The notes: generated by a model not told the origin, from the sequence alone. A DNA stretch of 64,000 nt from Pseudomonadota bacterium (GCA_947475315.1 CANJMY010000004.1:19182-83181); one strand, 5' to 3'. Shown: positions 52,988-63,952, counted from the first letter of the stretch. A program made the numbers and translations.

Positions 52988-53016
52988 TTGACCACGCGGT
53001 AGGATCCCGCTAGGTC
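52988..53016 (+). promoter_or_regulatory. Candidate promoter for citrate synthase
   Basis: TTGACC (52988-52993), 17-bp spacer, TAGGTC (53011-53016), 78 bp before the start codon. Its -10 resembles that of the sdh candidate (TAG-purine/pyrimidine-C). Confidence 0.4.
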
Positions 53017-53094
53017 GGCACCCCGAACGGGTGCTGGCCGGCGCGTGCTCGTTCCTAGCAATGCCCCATGCGCTGGAGCACTCCGAGGACGACC

Positions 53095-54270
53095 ATGGCC
53101 GCAGATCCTTCCGAGGTCCTGTTCACTGTCACGCGTGCCCACCTGGATACGGGCCTGCGCGGCATCCCTGTCGGCACCTGCGGGACGTCCAAGGTTGACC
53201 CGATCGAGGGCGTCTCCTACGTCGGCTACCCGGTCGCCGAGATGGTCGACGTCGAGCCCGAAGCGGCCGTCTACCTGCTCTACTTCAAGGAGCTGCCCAC
53301 GCCCGAGCAGCTCGCGGCCTTCAAGGCTGACCTGCGCGCCCGTCAGGGGCTCTCCCCCACGGTGATCAACGCCATCAAGGCGATGCCGCGTGAGGGCCAC
53401 CCCATGGAGTGGCTGATGGCCGGCCTGGTCTACCTGGGCATGACCAGCAAGACCGGCGACTGGGTGGAGGACGCCAAGAACCTCGTGGCCAAGTCCACCG
53501 AGCTGACGGCCGCCATCTTCCGCGTCCGCAGCGGCTGGGGCGAGCCCATCGCGCCTCGCGCGGATCTCGACCTGATCGAGAACTTCGTCTACATGCTGGG
53601 CGTCCCCGGCGCGGACAACGCCAAGCTGACCGAGGTCCTCCGCTCGTTCTACGTGCTCCACCTGGATCACGGCGGCGGCAACCTCTCCACGTTCGTCGGC
53701 AAGGCCGTCGCGTCCGGCAACGCGGATCAGTTCGCGTCCGCCTGCGCCTCGATGGCGGCGCTCTACGGCCCGCTCCACGGCCGCGCCAACCAGGACTGCC
53801 TCGAGCTGGTCCGCAAGGTCGGCACGGATGACCCCGAGAAGGCCGCCGCGTACATCAAGGCCGCGTTTGAGCGCGGCGACAAGATCTACGGCTTCGGCCA
53901 CGCCGTCCTCCGCGCTGAGGATCCCCGCGCCCGCGTCCAGTACGCGCTCGGCGAGCGGATCTGCCCGGATGACCCCCTGTTCCGCACGGCCAAGACCCTG
54001 CGCACGGTGGCCCCGGCCGTCCTCGGCACCTTCGAGAAGGTCAGCAACCCGTTCCCGAACGTCGACGCGGTCAGCGGCGCGCTCCTCAACGCGGTCGGCC
54101 TAACGGACAGCAACTACTACACGGTGCTGTTCGGCCTCTCTCGCATGGCGGGCATCGCCGCCCAGGTCATCGACGAGCGCGTTCGCGCCCGCGGCGGCAA
54201 GGGCGTGCCCATCTATCGTCCGAAGTACATCGCGGAGGGCCAGCCCCCCCGTCATCTCAACAAGAGCTGA
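53095..54270 (+). CDS. gltA: Citrate synthase
   Basis: 391 residues from the ATG preceded by CCGAGGACGACC. Catalytic residues are in the expected blocks: [10 protein letters not shown] (His), [10 protein letters not shown] (His) and [11 protein letters not shown] (Asp); [16 protein letters not shown] is conserved. The short length without the E. coli NADH-binding N-domain suggests the type I (dimeric) form. It condenses acetyl-CoA with oxaloacetate. Followed by icd, so the TCA steps are clustered. Gene symbol by function. Confidence 0.95.
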   Translation: MAADPSEVLFTVTRAHLDTGLRGIPVGTCGTSKVDPIEGVSYVGYPVAEMVDVEPEAAVYLLYFKELPTPEQLAAFKADLRARQGLSPTVINAIKAMPREGHPMEWLMAGLVYLGMTSKTGDWVEDAKNLVAKSTELTAAIFRVRSGWGEPIAPRADLDLIENFVYMLGVPGADNAKLTEVLRSFYVLHLDHGGGNLSTFVGKAVASGNADQFASACASMAALYGPLHGRANQDCLELVRKVGTDDPEKAAAYIKAAFERGDKIYGFGHAVLRAEDPRARVQYALGERICPDDPLFRTAKTLRTVAPAVLGTFEKVSNPFPNVDAVSGALLNAVGLTDSNYYTVLFGLSRMAGIAAQVIDERVRARGGKGVPIYRPKYIAEGQPPRHLNKS

Positions 54271-54370
54271 TCGTCCAGGCCCACGCGGAGCCCCCGGACG
54301 ACGTCGGCCCCGCGCGGCACACGGTCCTAGAACCATGGCCCGCGCGGGCCCACGTCTCCGGAGTTCTCAC

Positions 54371-55666
<1,296 letters not shown>

Positions 55667-55698
55667 CTCGGGGCATTCTTGCCCCTCGGAGAGACCAG

Positions 55699-56937
55699 AT
55701 GAAGCTCCACGAGTACCAGGCCAAGAGCCTGCTCGCGCGGTACGGCGTGCCGATGCTGCCGGGACTGCCCGCCACCAACGCCGCAGATGCGGTCGAGGCG
55801 GCGAAGACTTTGGGTGGCGAAATGTGGGTCGTCAAGGCCCAGATCCACGCCGGCGGTCGCGGCAAGGGCCGCTTCAAGGAGGACGTCTCCGCCGAGGAGA
55901 TCGCCAAGGCCTCCCGCGGTGAAGACGCGGCCGGCAAGGGCGGCGTCCGCCTCGCGCGGTCGCTCGACGACGTCGCGGCGCACACCACCGCCATGCTCGG
56001 CAAGACGCTGGTCACCAAGCAAACGGGCGTGGAAGGCAAGCAGGTCAACACGATCTACGTCGCCGCCGCCTGTGACATCGCCAAGGAGTTCTACCTGGCG
56101 ATCACGCTGGACCGCTCCAACAACCGCATCGTCTTCATGGTGTCGGCCGAGGGCGGCATGGACATCGAAGACGTGGCGCACCACCGCCCCGAGGCGATCG
56201 TCCGCGTGCACATCGACAGCGCCGTCGGTGTTGGCGCATGGCAGGGCCGCGCGATGGCCGCGCACCTGGGCATCAAGGACGCCAAGCAGCAGGCGAACGC
56301 CGTCAAGTTCTTCCAGGCCATCTACAAGGCCTACATGGAGCTTGACTGCGCCATGCTCGAGATCAACCCGCTCGTGCTGACCGCCGACGGCAGCCTCTAC
56401 GCGCTCGACGCGAAGATGGACATCGACGGGAACGCCGAGTACCGCCACCCGGACATCCAGGCGATGCGCGACCTCTCCGAAGAGGACGCGACCGAGATCG
56501 AGGCGAGCGAGATCGGCATCAGCTTCATCAAGCTCGACGGCGAGATCGGCTGCTTGGTGAACGGCGCCGGCCTGGCGATGGCCACCATGGACATCATCCA
56601 GTTCTCCGGCGGCTCGCCGGCCAACTTCCTGGACGTCGGCGGCGGTGCCAACCAGAAGCAGGTCGAGGCGGCCTTCCGCATCATCACCAAGGACCCGAAC
56701 GTGAAGGGCATCCTGGTGAACATCTTCGGCGGCATCATGAAGTGCGACGTCATCGCGCAGGGCGTCATCGGCGCGGTCAAGGAGGTCGGTCTGACCGTCC
56801 CCCTCGTCGTCCGTCTGGCCGGCACCAACGCGGACCTCGGCAAGAAGATCCTCGCCGAGTCCGGTCTCAATGTCATCCCCGCGTCCAACCTTGGTGAGGC
56901 GGCTCTCAAGATCGTCGCCGCCGTGAAGGGGGCCTAA
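55699..56937 (+). CDS. sucC: Succinyl-CoA synthetase beta subunit (ADP-forming type)
   Basis: 412 residues from the ATG preceded by [42 protein letters not shown] (ATP-grasp), [11 protein letters not shown] and [17 protein letters not shown] are diagnostic. Slightly longer than E. coli SucC (388). Works with SucD, encoded 1 bp downstream. Confidence 0.97.
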   Translation: MKLHEYQAKSLLARYGVPMLPGLPATNAADAVEAAKTLGGEMWVVKAQIHAGGRGKGRFKEDVSAEEIAKASRGEDAAGKGGVRLARSLDDVAAHTTAMLGKTLVTKQTGVEGKQVNTIYVAAACDIAKEFYLAITLDRSNNRIVFMVSAEGGMDIEDVAHHRPEAIVRVHIDSAVGVGAWQGRAMAAHLGIKDAKQQANAVKFFQAIYKAYMELDCAMLEINPLVLTADGSLYALDAKMDIDGNAEYRHPDIQAMRDLSEEDATEIEASEIGISFIKLDGEIGCLVNGAGLAMATMDIIQFSGGSPANFLDVGGGANQKQVEAAFRIITKDPNVKGILVNIFGGIMKCDVIAQGVIGAVKEVGLTVPLVVRLAGTNADLGKKILAESGLNVIPASNLGEAALKIVAAVKGA

Positions 56938-56938
56938 A

Positions 56939-57817
56939 ATGTCCATTCTCGTAAACAAGGACACGCGCGTCATCTGCCAGGGCATCACCGGCAAGTCCGG
57001 CGCCTTCCACTGTCATCAGATGCTCGCCTACGGCACCAAGCTCGTCGGCGGCGTCGTCCCCGGCAAGGGCGGCACCACGTTTGAAGACACCGGCGTGCCG
57101 ATCTTCAACTCGGTGGCCGAGGCCATGGCCGAGACCGGCGCGAACGCGTCGGTGATCTTCGTCCCGCCCCCGTTCGCCGCCGACGGCATCATGGAGTGCG
57201 TGGACGCCGACATCGACCTGGCGATCTGCATCACGGAGGGCATCCCCGTCCGCGACATGCTCAACGTCGCCCGCTTCATGCAGGGCAAGCGCACGCGCCT
57301 GATCGGTCCGAACTGCCCCGGCGTCATCACGCCGGACGAGTGCAAGATCGGGATCATGCCGGGCCACATCCACAAGAAGGGCAGCGTCGGCGTTCTGTCC
57401 CGCTCGGGCACGCTCACCTACGAGGCGGTCGGTCAGCTGTCGGACGTCGGCCTCGGGCAGTCGTCCTGCATCGGCATCGGCGGCGACCCCATCATCGGCA
57501 CCAAGCACATCGACGTGCTGAAGCTCTTCAACGCGGACCCGGAGACCGAGGCGATCATCATGATCGGCGAGATCGGCGGCACCGCCGAGGAAGAGGCCGC
57601 GGCCTGGATCAAGGCGAACATGAAGAAGCCGGTCGTCGGCTTCATCGCCGGCGCCACGGCGCCCCCCGGTCGTCGCATGGGCCACGCCGGCGCGATCATC
57701 TCCGGCGGTCAGGGCACCGCGGAGAGCAAGTATGCGGCGCTGGAAGACGCGGGCGTGCACATCGTGCGCAGCCCCGCCGACATGGGCAAGCGCATGAAGG
57801 AGCTCCTCGGCCGCTAG
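56939..57817 (+). CDS. sucD: Succinyl-CoA synthetase alpha subunit
   Basis: 292 residues. CoA-binding [42 protein letters not shown] and the phospho-His loop [18 protein letters not shown] are complete. Ends the citrate synthase-icd-sucCD run; a terminator follows. Confidence 0.97.
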   Translation: MSILVNKDTRVICQGITGKSGAFHCHQMLAYGTKLVGGVVPGKGGTTFEDTGVPIFNSVAEAMAETGANASVIFVPPPFAADGIMECVDADIDLAICITEGIPVRDMLNVARFMQGKRTRLIGPNCPGVITPDECKIGIMPGHIHKKGSVGVLSRSGTLTYEAVGQLSDVGLGQSSCIGIGGDPIIGTKHIDVLKLFNADPETEAIIMIGEIGGTAEEEAAAWIKANMKKPVVGFIAGATAPPGRRMGHAGAIISGGQGTAESKYAALEDAGVHIVRSPADMGKRMKELLGR

Positions 57818-57851
57818 GCCAGGAGCCTCGCTCGCGCTCCCCAGCGCGTGA

Positions 57852-57895
57852 ACGTCGCGTGTCCGACTGAAAGGTCGGGCGCGCGACGTCTTCGT
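57852..57895 (+). terminator. Terminator after sucD
   Basis: ACGTCGCG (57852-57859) pairs with CGCGACGT (57882-57889), with an inner CCGAC/GTCGG stem, followed by CTTCGTTT. Confidence 0.75.
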
Positions 57896-57984
57896 TTGGG
57901 GGCGGCGGCGGGCGGCGATCCGGTCGCCGCGCCGCGCGCGGTGACGCTCGCCGCCGGTCGATCCGCCGATGGCGTGCGGCGCGG

Positions 57985-58947
57985 CTAGCGCGCCCAGGTC
58001 TTGGACGTGTTGCAGCCGTTGTTGCCGCTTGAACCTGGCCAGGACCGCCCAGCGGTCGAGCCGCTGCAACCGATGGTGTAGTCGGCGTCGTAGCTCCAGA
58101 TCAGGTACGAGCCGCCCTGGAACTGAAAGCCAAACCCGCAGGTGTCCGCCTCGGCGTACGACTGGTACACGGTGCGCGTGCCGGACGCGCAGTCGACGGT
58201 GTTGCCGTCGAGCGTCCAGGCCCCGTTGGTGGTGGCGTCGAAGGACTGGCTCGCGCTGAAGTTCATGATGCAGGACGAGCCCCACACGCTGACCGTCGTG
58301 GTCGCGACGCCGATGTCGCCCAGGATGAGCAGCTCGTTGGAGCCGCCTGCCCAGATGGCGTTGATGGTGTCGTCGGACAGCTTGGCGGGCGCGCCGACGT
58401 TGGACGTGGACAGGTCCAGCGCGCCGACCGCCGCGGACGAGCACAGCGAGTAGGACGAGTCCCCGACAGGCGTGGCCTGCGCGATCTGCGTCCAGCCGCC
58501 GCCGTCGGTGGTCATGTCGCACACAACCGCGAACTCAGCGTGGCCGCCCGCGCCGTCCGTGTCGATCACGTACACGCCGTCGCCGGTCACGCCCGAGTAC
58601 GTGTAGCCGACGGGCGGGTTGCGGTAGGCGCGGCACGAGGCGGCGAACGTGCCGTCGCCCCAGGAGATGCCGCTGGAGCCCTGGGTGAGGACCACCGGCG
58701 GCGTGATGTCGGTGTCGGCGACGTCCGTATCGGCCAGGTCGGTGTCGACGATGTCGGTGTCCTGGGCGGTGTCCGTGTCGACGACATCGGTGTCCTGCGT
58801 GATGTCCGTGTCGACGACATCGGTGTCCTGCGCGACGTCGGTGTCCACCGCCGGATCGGAGTCGGAGCTAACGTCGGTGTCGTCGGTCTTGTCCGGCGCG
58901 TTGCAGGCGGCGAGGGCGGCGAGGAGGAGCAGGCGGCGCGTGTTCAT
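57985..58947 (-). CDS. Lipoprotein with Thr-Asp repeat linker and fibrinogen-like domain
   Basis: 320 residues from the ATG preceded by GGAG; lipobox ALAA-Cys15. Residues about 20-82 are a Thr/Asp linker in a 10-residue repeat (DTDVAQDTDVV and variants). The rest contains the fibrinogen-type segment VCDMTTDGGGWTQIAQ and later CGFGFQFQGGSYLIWSYDADY, as in fibrinogen-related C-terminal globular domains, with many Cys. Such domains often bind ligands or glycans. The 132 bp upstream show nothing clear. Confidence 0.82.
   Translation of the reverse strand: MNTRRLLLLAALAACNAPDKTDDTDVSSDSDPAVDTDVAQDTDVVDTDITQDTDVVDTDTAQDTDIVDTDLADTDVADTDITPPVVLTQGSSGISWGDGTFAASCRAYRNPPVGYTYSGVTGDGVYVIDTDGAGGHAEFAVVCDMTTDGGGWTQIAQATPVGDSSYSLCSSAAVGALDLSTSNVGAPAKLSDDTINAIWAGGSNELLILGDIGVATTTVSVWGSSCIMNFSASQSFDATTNGAWTLDGNTVDCASGTRTVYQSYAEADTCGFGFQFQGGSYLIWSYDADYTIGCSGSTAGRSWPGSSGNNGCNTSKTWAR
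58708..58845 (-). repeat. Coding repeat (Asp-Thr-Asp linker)
   Basis: About four and a half units of 30 nt each encoding DTDxxQDTDxV (residues 35-80 of the fibrinogen-like lipoprotein). Probably a flexible, acidic, expandable stalk. Confidence 0.8.
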
Positions 58948-59079
58948 CGGGGACTCCGGGACGAGGTTCCTCGGGTCATCTCGGCCCTGGAGGGCGCGGG
59001 GACGATGCGAGCAGGCCGACCGTTGCACGTTCGACGCGTTGAATCCAACGTTGGTGGGATCGCGGTGGGGCGGGCGCGG

Positions 59080-59489
59080 CTACCGTGTTGGGGGCGGCGC
59101 GTGCGGCTCGGGCCGGGGCGGAGGCGGCGCCAAGGGGTCCATGGCCCAGCGGCGCACCGTCCCTTCCCAGCTCCCCGTCAGCAGCTGATCGTCTCTAAGG
59201 TAGGTGAGGGTCGAGACCAGGTCGCTATGGCCGCGCGCGCTCCAGCGCAGCGACCCGTCCTCGGCGGACCACAGCGCCACCACGCCGTCCCCGTGTCCCG
59301 TGGCGAACGTGCCCCAACGCGGCGCGACGGCGAGCGCGGTGAGCCCGTCGTGCACCGCCCAAGTCGCGCCTTGGATGAACCGGTCCGTCGAGTACAGGCT
59401 GACGTGGTCGGCCGTAGCGACCGCCAGCCCCTCGCCGCTCCCGTACTGCACCACCGCGCGCGCACCCTTGACCTCGCCCAGCAGGGTTA
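59080..59489 (-). pseudogene. WD40-type beta-propeller fragment, 5' end lost at the IS630 element
   Basis: About 136 residues are readable, from LTLLGEVKGARAVVQ at the IS edge to a Pro-rich C-terminus. Three blades are visible (LYSTDRF, GHGDGVVALWSAEDGSL, GSWEGTVRRWAM); a propeller needs more, and the sense-looking frame runs straight into the left end of the element, so the missing blades were probably removed or displaced by it. A GTG-GTG start at 59454 could still give a short product of 124 residues. Confidence 0.7.
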
Positions 59490-59511
59490 ACCAGGATCGC
59501 GTTGACCCGGA
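59490..59511 (+). repeat. Left terminal inverted repeat of the IS630 element
   Basis: Starts AACCAGGATCGCG just inside the left TA. Confidence 0.85.
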
Positions 59512-59574
59512 TCCTTCCTGTTGACCGGCCCTTGCCTGAGGATCATCATGCGGTGATCACCAGGGAGGGTGGCC

Positions 59575-60655
59575 ATGGGACGTGCAAAGACCGGCGAGGC
59601 GATCCGCAGGCGGGGACGGAGTCCTTCGGCACTCCGCGAGCTGCGCGCGTTCATCGACCGCGCGCTGAAGTCGGGCGACCTCGACTGCTGGCGCCGCGGG
59701 AGGGCGGTGCTCGGGTACATCGAGAAGCGGCGCGTGGTGGAGATGGCCACAGAGCTGGACGTCACCCGCGGCTCCATCAATCGCTGGCTCCAATGGTACG
59801 AGGCGGCTGGTCCCGACGGCCTGTTGACCGGCAAGGCACCGGGTGCACCGCCGAAGCTCGATGCTGAGCAACGGCGACAGCTGACGGTGCTCATCGAGGA
59901 AGGGCCGCAAACTGCCGGGTACGCCGGCGGCGTCTGGACCGGACCCATGATCGCCGACCTGATCGAGCAGCGGTTTGGCGTCAGGTACCACAACCACACC
60001 GTGCCGCGCGTGCTGCACGAACTCGGCTTCTCCCTCCAGCGTCCGCGCAAGCGACTCGCCCGTGCCGACGCGGCGGCGCAAGCGCACTGGGTCCGGGTTC
60101 GCCTACCCGCGATCAAAAAAAGCCCGAGCGTGCCGCGGCGTCGTGATGTTCGGAGACGAGGCCAGCTTCTGGCTCGACGGTTCGCTGCATCGGACCTGGG
60201 CCAGGGTCGGCGAGCAACCGCACGTCGACACCTACGGCATGCGCAAGACGGCGCACGTCTACGGGGCCCTGTCGCTCGAAGTGCGTCCCAGTTTCCGCTT
60301 CCAGTTCGCGCACAAGTTCAACGGCCACACTTTCCTGGCCTTCCTCAAGCTGCTTGTGCGGCACAGCCATCGGAAGATCTTCCTGATCCTCGACAACGGG
60401 ACGTGCCACAACCTCAAGGAGGACGGCAAGCGCTGGCTGGCCGACAACAAGCACCGCATCGAGTTGTTCCGGCTGCCGCCGTACTCGCCCAACCTGAATG
60501 GGATCGAAGGCGGGTGGAAGGAGACGAAGAAGCACACCACGCACAACGCGTTCTTCCACACCACCGACGAGCGGGACGCTGCGCTCCGTTCTACCTTCCG
60601 CCGCTTCCAGAGGAACCCGGCCATGCTCGCCGGTCATGTCGCCAGGTTCCTATGA
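59575..60655 (+). CDS. IS630-family transposase, in two frames joined at an A7 run
   Basis: From the ATG preceded by AGGGAGGGTGGCC. The first frame encodes an HTH region (MATELDVTRGSINRWLQWYE) and the N-domain to RLPAIKK; the second frame continues as ARACRGVVMFGDEASF with the DDE residues: D in FGDEAS, D in LILDNGTCH, E in NGIEGGWKETKK. The junction is AAAAAAA (60115-60121). A +1 shift, or one A fewer, restores one 359-residue protein. Programmed slippage is known in IS630; an inactivating indel is the alternative. Confidence 0.85.
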
Positions 60656-60656
60656 T

Positions 60657-60678
60657 CCCGAGTCACCGCGATGCTGGT
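60657..60678 (-). repeat. Right terminal inverted repeat of the IS630 element
   Basis: Inverted match to the left end (AACCAGCATCGCGG read from 60678 inward), ending at the TA of 60679-60680. Confidence 0.85.
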
Positions 60679-62072
60679 TAGTTGCACGCGTCGTTCGCGG
60701 CGCCCGGCGTGCCACGGTCGTTCGCCGGCACGCGGCCGATGTGGGTGGTGGCGGAGCACCAGTTCCCCGCGATGTCGTTCGCGGCCGCCGTGGTGGTCGT
60801 CGGGTCCAGCGTCAGGCTCGCGCCCGCTAGCGTGGGGAAGGTCGTCGTGTTCCACACCACGCGGTCGATCGCCGTCAGGCCCTTGAGCAGCGCGAGCGTG
60901 CCGCCCGAGTTCGACAGGCCCAGCGACGACGCGGGGTAGTCCCATCCCACGTTGTCCACGCCGCCGTTGGCGAGCGGGTCGGACTTGGCGGCGAACACCA
61001 GGCGCTGGTTGGGCGCCAGGATCAGGTCGGCGTCCACCGTGAACAGCGCGCCGGTCTCGTCGCCGATGCCCAGGCCGTGGAGGTTGATGGCGGACGTGCC
61101 CTTCTGCACGACCTCGAACCACTCGCCGTCCTTGTCGCCGACGAGATCCGGGTTGACCATGATCTCGGTGATCACCAGGTCGCCCACGCGCAGGTCCCCG
61201 GAGAGGGTGTCGGCGCCGTCGCAGTCCTGGTCGATGTTGTCCCGCGGGGCCTCGGTGGCGCCCGGGTGGATGGCGGCGTTGGTGTCGGCGCAGTCGTGGG
61301 CGGCCACGTACTGGTCGTTGTCGTCGTCCTCCATGCCGTCACAGGCCGGGTTCGCCGCGCCGGGCGTGCCCAAGTCGCCGGACTCGGACGCGTCGGTGGC
61401 CGGGCACCAGCGCTGGCCGTCGTCGTTGGCGTCGGCGTCCTGGTGGTCGAAGTCCAGGCTCATCGCCGCGCCGTCGATGTCGGGGAAGAACGCGTCCTGG
61501 TCGAACGCGACCACGTCGAGCTCCTTGTCGCCGACGCTGAGGGTCAGGGTGTCGCGGTCGTCATCGAGCGCGAAGTCAGAGCGGTAGTCAAAGTCGCTGG
61601 CGATGCCGCCGTTGAGGTCCAGGTCGCCTTCGCGGGCGAGCACCACGTAGCCGCCCGGCTCCACGGTGACGCCGTCGTCCACGGTGAACGCCGCGCCGGA
61701 CTCCAGGCTGACGTCCAGGCCGCCCAGGTCCACCAGCTTGTCGGTGGTGTTGTGCAGCTCGATCCACTCGCCGTAGGCCTGATCGACCGCGGCCGGCTTG
61801 TTGAGCAGCTCGGAGACGATCAGGTCGCCCTTGTCCAGGTCCGACGCGGAGGCGGGGGCCTTGTTGTCGCAGTCCTCGTCCACGTCGTTCCCGGCCACCT
61901 CGGTCGCATAGGGGTGGACGGACGGGTCGTTGTCGTCGCAGTCGATCGCCGCGGTGTAGCCGTCCTGATCGAGGTCATCGCCCGCGACGACGTCGGTGTC
62001 GGTCCCGTTGCCGGAGCCGGTGGGGCCACAGGCAAAGGCCGCGAGGCTGGCGAGGAGGAGGGTGCGACGCAT
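60678..62072 (-). CDS. Lipoprotein with two lamin-tail domains and MopE-type repeats
   Basis: 464 residues; lipobox AAFA-Cys15. Order: metal-binding repeat (DLDQDGYTAAIDCDDNDPSVHP, VDEDCDN), lamin-tail domain 1 (LIVSELLNKPAAVDQAYGEWIELHN to GTPGAANPAC), a second repeat unit (DNDQYVAAHDCADTNAAIHPGATE, IDQDCDGADT), lamin-tail domain 2 (LVITEIMVNPDLVGDKDGEWFEV to GTPGAANDACN). The TAA stop includes the right TA and the last base of the IS element, but both lamin-tail domains end GTPGAAN-AC, so the protein is probably intact. Confidence 0.88.
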   Translation of the reverse strand: MRRTLLLASLAAFACGPTGSGNGTDTDVVAGDDLDQDGYTAAIDCDDNDPSVHPYATEVAGNDVDEDCDNKAPASASDLDKGDLIVSELLNKPAAVDQAYGEWIELHNTTDKLVDLGGLDVSLESGAAFTVDDGVTVEPGGYVVLAREGDLDLNGGIASDFDYRSDFALDDDRDTLTLSVGDKELDVVAFDQDAFFPDIDGAAMSLDFDHQDADANDDGQRWCPATDASESGDLGTPGAANPACDGMEDDDNDQYVAAHDCADTNAAIHPGATEAPRDNIDQDCDGADTLSGDLRVGDLVITEIMVNPDLVGDKDGEWFEVVQKGTSAINLHGLGIGDETGALFTVDADLILAPNQRLVFAAKSDPLANGGVDNVGWDYPASSLGLSNSGGTLALLKGLTAIDRVVWNTTTFPTLAGASLTLDPTTTTAAANDIAGNWCSATTHIGRVPANDRGTPGAANDACN

Positions 62073-62180
62073 GAAGGTCTCCTAGGTTCGGCCAGAGGGC
62101 CGCCATGGCTGTCTACAACCCGTTAACGCTGGCGCGCAACGGTTCGGAAACGATTGCCGGGACGTGTTTCGTTCGCGTAG

Positions 62181-62201
62181 CGGATACGAGCCCGACCGTA
62201 C
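62181..62201 (+). promoter_or_regulatory. Operator-like CGGATACG-N8-CGTAC upstream of pstA
   Basis: Same bipartite element as the pair at 15816-15880 with one mismatch in the palindrome; 85 bp before pstA. Confidence 0.4.
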
Positions 62202-62232
62202 GAGTGCCTCCCGTTGCAGAATGCTCGCGGTG

Positions 62233-62250
62233 CCGTCACCTGTTCGTCAC
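62233..62250 (+). promoter_or_regulatory. Candidate Pho box upstream of pstA
   Basis: CCGTCAC (62233-62239), CTGT, TCGTCAC (62244-62250): two 7-bp direct repeats at an 11-bp period, as in the PhoB consensus CTGTCAT-N4-CTGTCAC. It lies 36 bp before the start codon. Confidence 0.45.
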
Positions 62251-62285
62251 ATGCAGCGCGCTACGGCGGGGCGCCCAAGGATCGC

Positions 62286-63200
62286 ATGACCGAATCCCTG
62301 CCGACTCCTGTCGACACGCGTCCGGAAGGTCGACCCCTACCGATCGACCTTCTGGACGTCCGACACCGGCGCCAGAAGCTCGTGGAACTGGGGCTGCTCG
62401 CGGCGACCTTGCTCGCGGCCATCCCGGCGCTCGCCATCGTCGGCTTCATCGTGATGAAGGGCGCCCCGGCCATCAGCTACGAGTTCTTGTTCTCCATGCC
62501 CACCTCGGGCATGACCAAGGGTGGCATCCTCCCGGCCATCGTCGGCACGCTGTGGCTCGTCGGCGTGTCGCTGCTCTTCGCGGTGCCGGTTGGCGTGCTC
62601 GCGGGCATGTACCTGTCCGAGTACGCCGGGGAGTCCACGCTTGCGCGGGTGGTGGACTTGGCCATCGTGAACCTGGCCGGCGTGCCGTCCATCGTGCATG
62701 CGCTGTTTGGCCTCGGCGCGTTCGTGCTCTTCCTCAACCTGGGGACGTCCATCCTGGCGGGCGGGCTGACGCTGGGCGTCATGACGCTGCCGGTGATCAT
62801 CACGTCGACGAAGGCGGCGCTCCAGGCGGTGCCGTACAACTTCCGCGTGGCGAGCTGGAACCTGGGCGCCACGCGCTGGCAGACCATCTGGCACATCGTC
62901 CTGCCGAACGCGCTGCCGGGAATCCTGACGGGCATCATCCTGCAGGTCAGCCGCGCGGCAGGAGAGACGGCGCCGGTGCTGTTCACGGGCGCGGCGTTCT
63001 ACCTGCCCATCCTGCCGACCTCGACGTCGGACCAGACCATGGCGCTGTCCATGCACGTCTTCGCGCTGGTCACTCAGGTGCCGAACGTGCCCGAGTCTAT
63101 GAAGTACGGCACGGCGCTGGTGCTGCTGGGCGTGGTGCTCGCGTTCAACTCGGTGGCGATCGTCCTGCGCGCCTACCTCCGGAGGAACCGCCGGTGGTGA
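62286..63200 (+). CDS. pstA: Phosphate ABC transporter permease PstA
   Basis: 304 residues from an ATG preceded by AAGGATCGC; about six membrane segments. VPVGVLAGMYLSEYAG, VNLAGVPSIVHALFGLGAFV, the EAA-like loop ASWNLGATRWQTIWHIVLPNALPGILTG and RAAGETAPVLFTG are typical of PstA rather than PstC. It forms the membrane channel for high-affinity phosphate uptake with PstC, PstB and PstS. pstC and pstS are not upstream here; pstA is the first visible gene. Confidence 0.93.
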   Translation: MTESLPTPVDTRPEGRPLPIDLLDVRHRRQKLVELGLLAATLLAAIPALAIVGFIVMKGAPAISYEFLFSMPTSGMTKGGILPAIVGTLWLVGVSLLFAVPVGVLAGMYLSEYAGESTLARVVDLAIVNLAGVPSIVHALFGLGAFVLFLNLGTSILAGGLTLGVMTLPVIITSTKAALQAVPYNFRVASWNLGATRWQTIWHIVLPNALPGILTGIILQVSRAAGETAPVLFTGAAFYLPILPTSTSDQTMALSMHVFALVTQVPNVPESMKYGTALVLLGVVLAFNSVAIVLRAYLRRNRRW

Positions 63201-63952
63201 CCGACAACCCGCACCTGCGGATCAAAGGCCTCACCGCGCGCTACGGCACGCGCGAGGTGGTGCGCAACCTCACGATCGACATCCCGCGCGCGGGCATCCT
63301 CGGCGTCATCGGGCCCGCGGGCAGTGGCAAGAGCACCATGCTGACTTGCCTCAACCGCACGATCGAGCTGGTCCCCGGCGCGTCTACGTCCGGCACGGTG
63401 GAGATCGATGGGGTCAACGTCCGCGACGTGGATGCGAGCGACCTGCGTCGCCGGGTGGCCACGGTGCTGCCGCTGCCGGTCGGTCTGCCCATGTCGATCT
63501 ACAACAACGTCGCCTACGCCCCCCGGCTTTGCGGCGTTCGGCACAAGGATGACCTCAACGAGATCGTCGAACGCTGCCTGACCCAGGCCGCGCTGTGGGA
63601 CGAGGTCAAGGACCGCCTGGACCAGCTCGGCACGCGCCTCTCGGGCGGCCAGCAGCAGCGGCTCACCCTGGCGCGCGCGCTGTCGACCGACCCCGAGGTG
63701 CTCTGCCTCGACGAGTTCAGCATCGCGATCGACCCGGTCACCACGATGCGCATCGAGGACGTGCTCATGCAGCTCAAGTCGCGCATGACCATCGTGCTCG
63801 TGACCAACCTGCTGATGCAGGCGCGGCGCATCGCGGACGTGACCGCCTTCATGATGAACGGCGAGCTGGTCGAGTCGGCCAAGACCGAGGACCTGTTCGT
63901 GTTCGCCCGCGACAAGCGCACCAACGACTACATCTCCGGGAAGTTCGGATGA
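63194..63952 (+). CDS. PstB-like phosphate ABC ATPase with atypical Q- and H-loops
   Basis: 252 residues from a GTG preceded by GGAGGAACCGCC (63197 also possible), overlapping the pstA stop. Walker A (GPAGSGKST), signature LSGGQQQR and Walker B with Glu174 (CLDEFS) are present. But the Q-loop Gln is Pro93 (TVLPLPVGLPMSIYNNVAY, where PstB has VFQKPNPFPMSIYDNVAY) and the H-loop His is Asn205 (VTNLLMQA instead of VTHNMQQA). It probably forms one degenerate half of a heterodimer with the canonical ATPase encoded next. Confidence 0.85.
   Translation: MVTDNPHLRIKGLTARYGTREVVRNLTIDIPRAGILGVIGPAGSGKSTMLTCLNRTIELVPGASTSGTVEIDGVNVRDVDASDLRRRVATVLPLPVGLPMSIYNNVAYAPRLCGVRHKDDLNEIVERCLTQAALWDEVKDRLDQLGTRLSGGQQQRLTLARALSTDPEVLCLDEFSIAIDPVTTMRIEDVLMQLKSRMTIVLVTNLLMQARRIADVTAFMMNGELVESAKTEDLFVFARDKRTNDYISGKFG

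Larger units (their letters stand above)
52728..53094. other. 367-bp divergent regulatory region between sdhCAB and citrate synthase
   Basis: No credible gene. It carries outward-facing promoter-like pairs on both strands (52766-52794 minus, 52988-53016 plus). Nothing else recognised; no palindromic operator stood out. Confidence 0.5.
59490..60678 (+). mobile_element. IS630-family insertion sequence, 1,189 bp
   Basis: Flanked by TA on both sides (59488-59489 and 60679-60680), the standard IS630/Tc1 target. The ends are imperfect inverted repeats: left reads AACCAGGATCGCGTTGAC and right, inverted, AACCAGCATCGCGGTGAC, about 19 of 22 matching. It contains one transposase gene read in two frames. 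No other copy is in the window. Confidence 0.9.

Noticed and set aside
60634..61122. Minus-strand frame running from the lamin-tail gene into the IS element
   Set aside because: Arg-rich shadow frame; crosses the insertion boundary.
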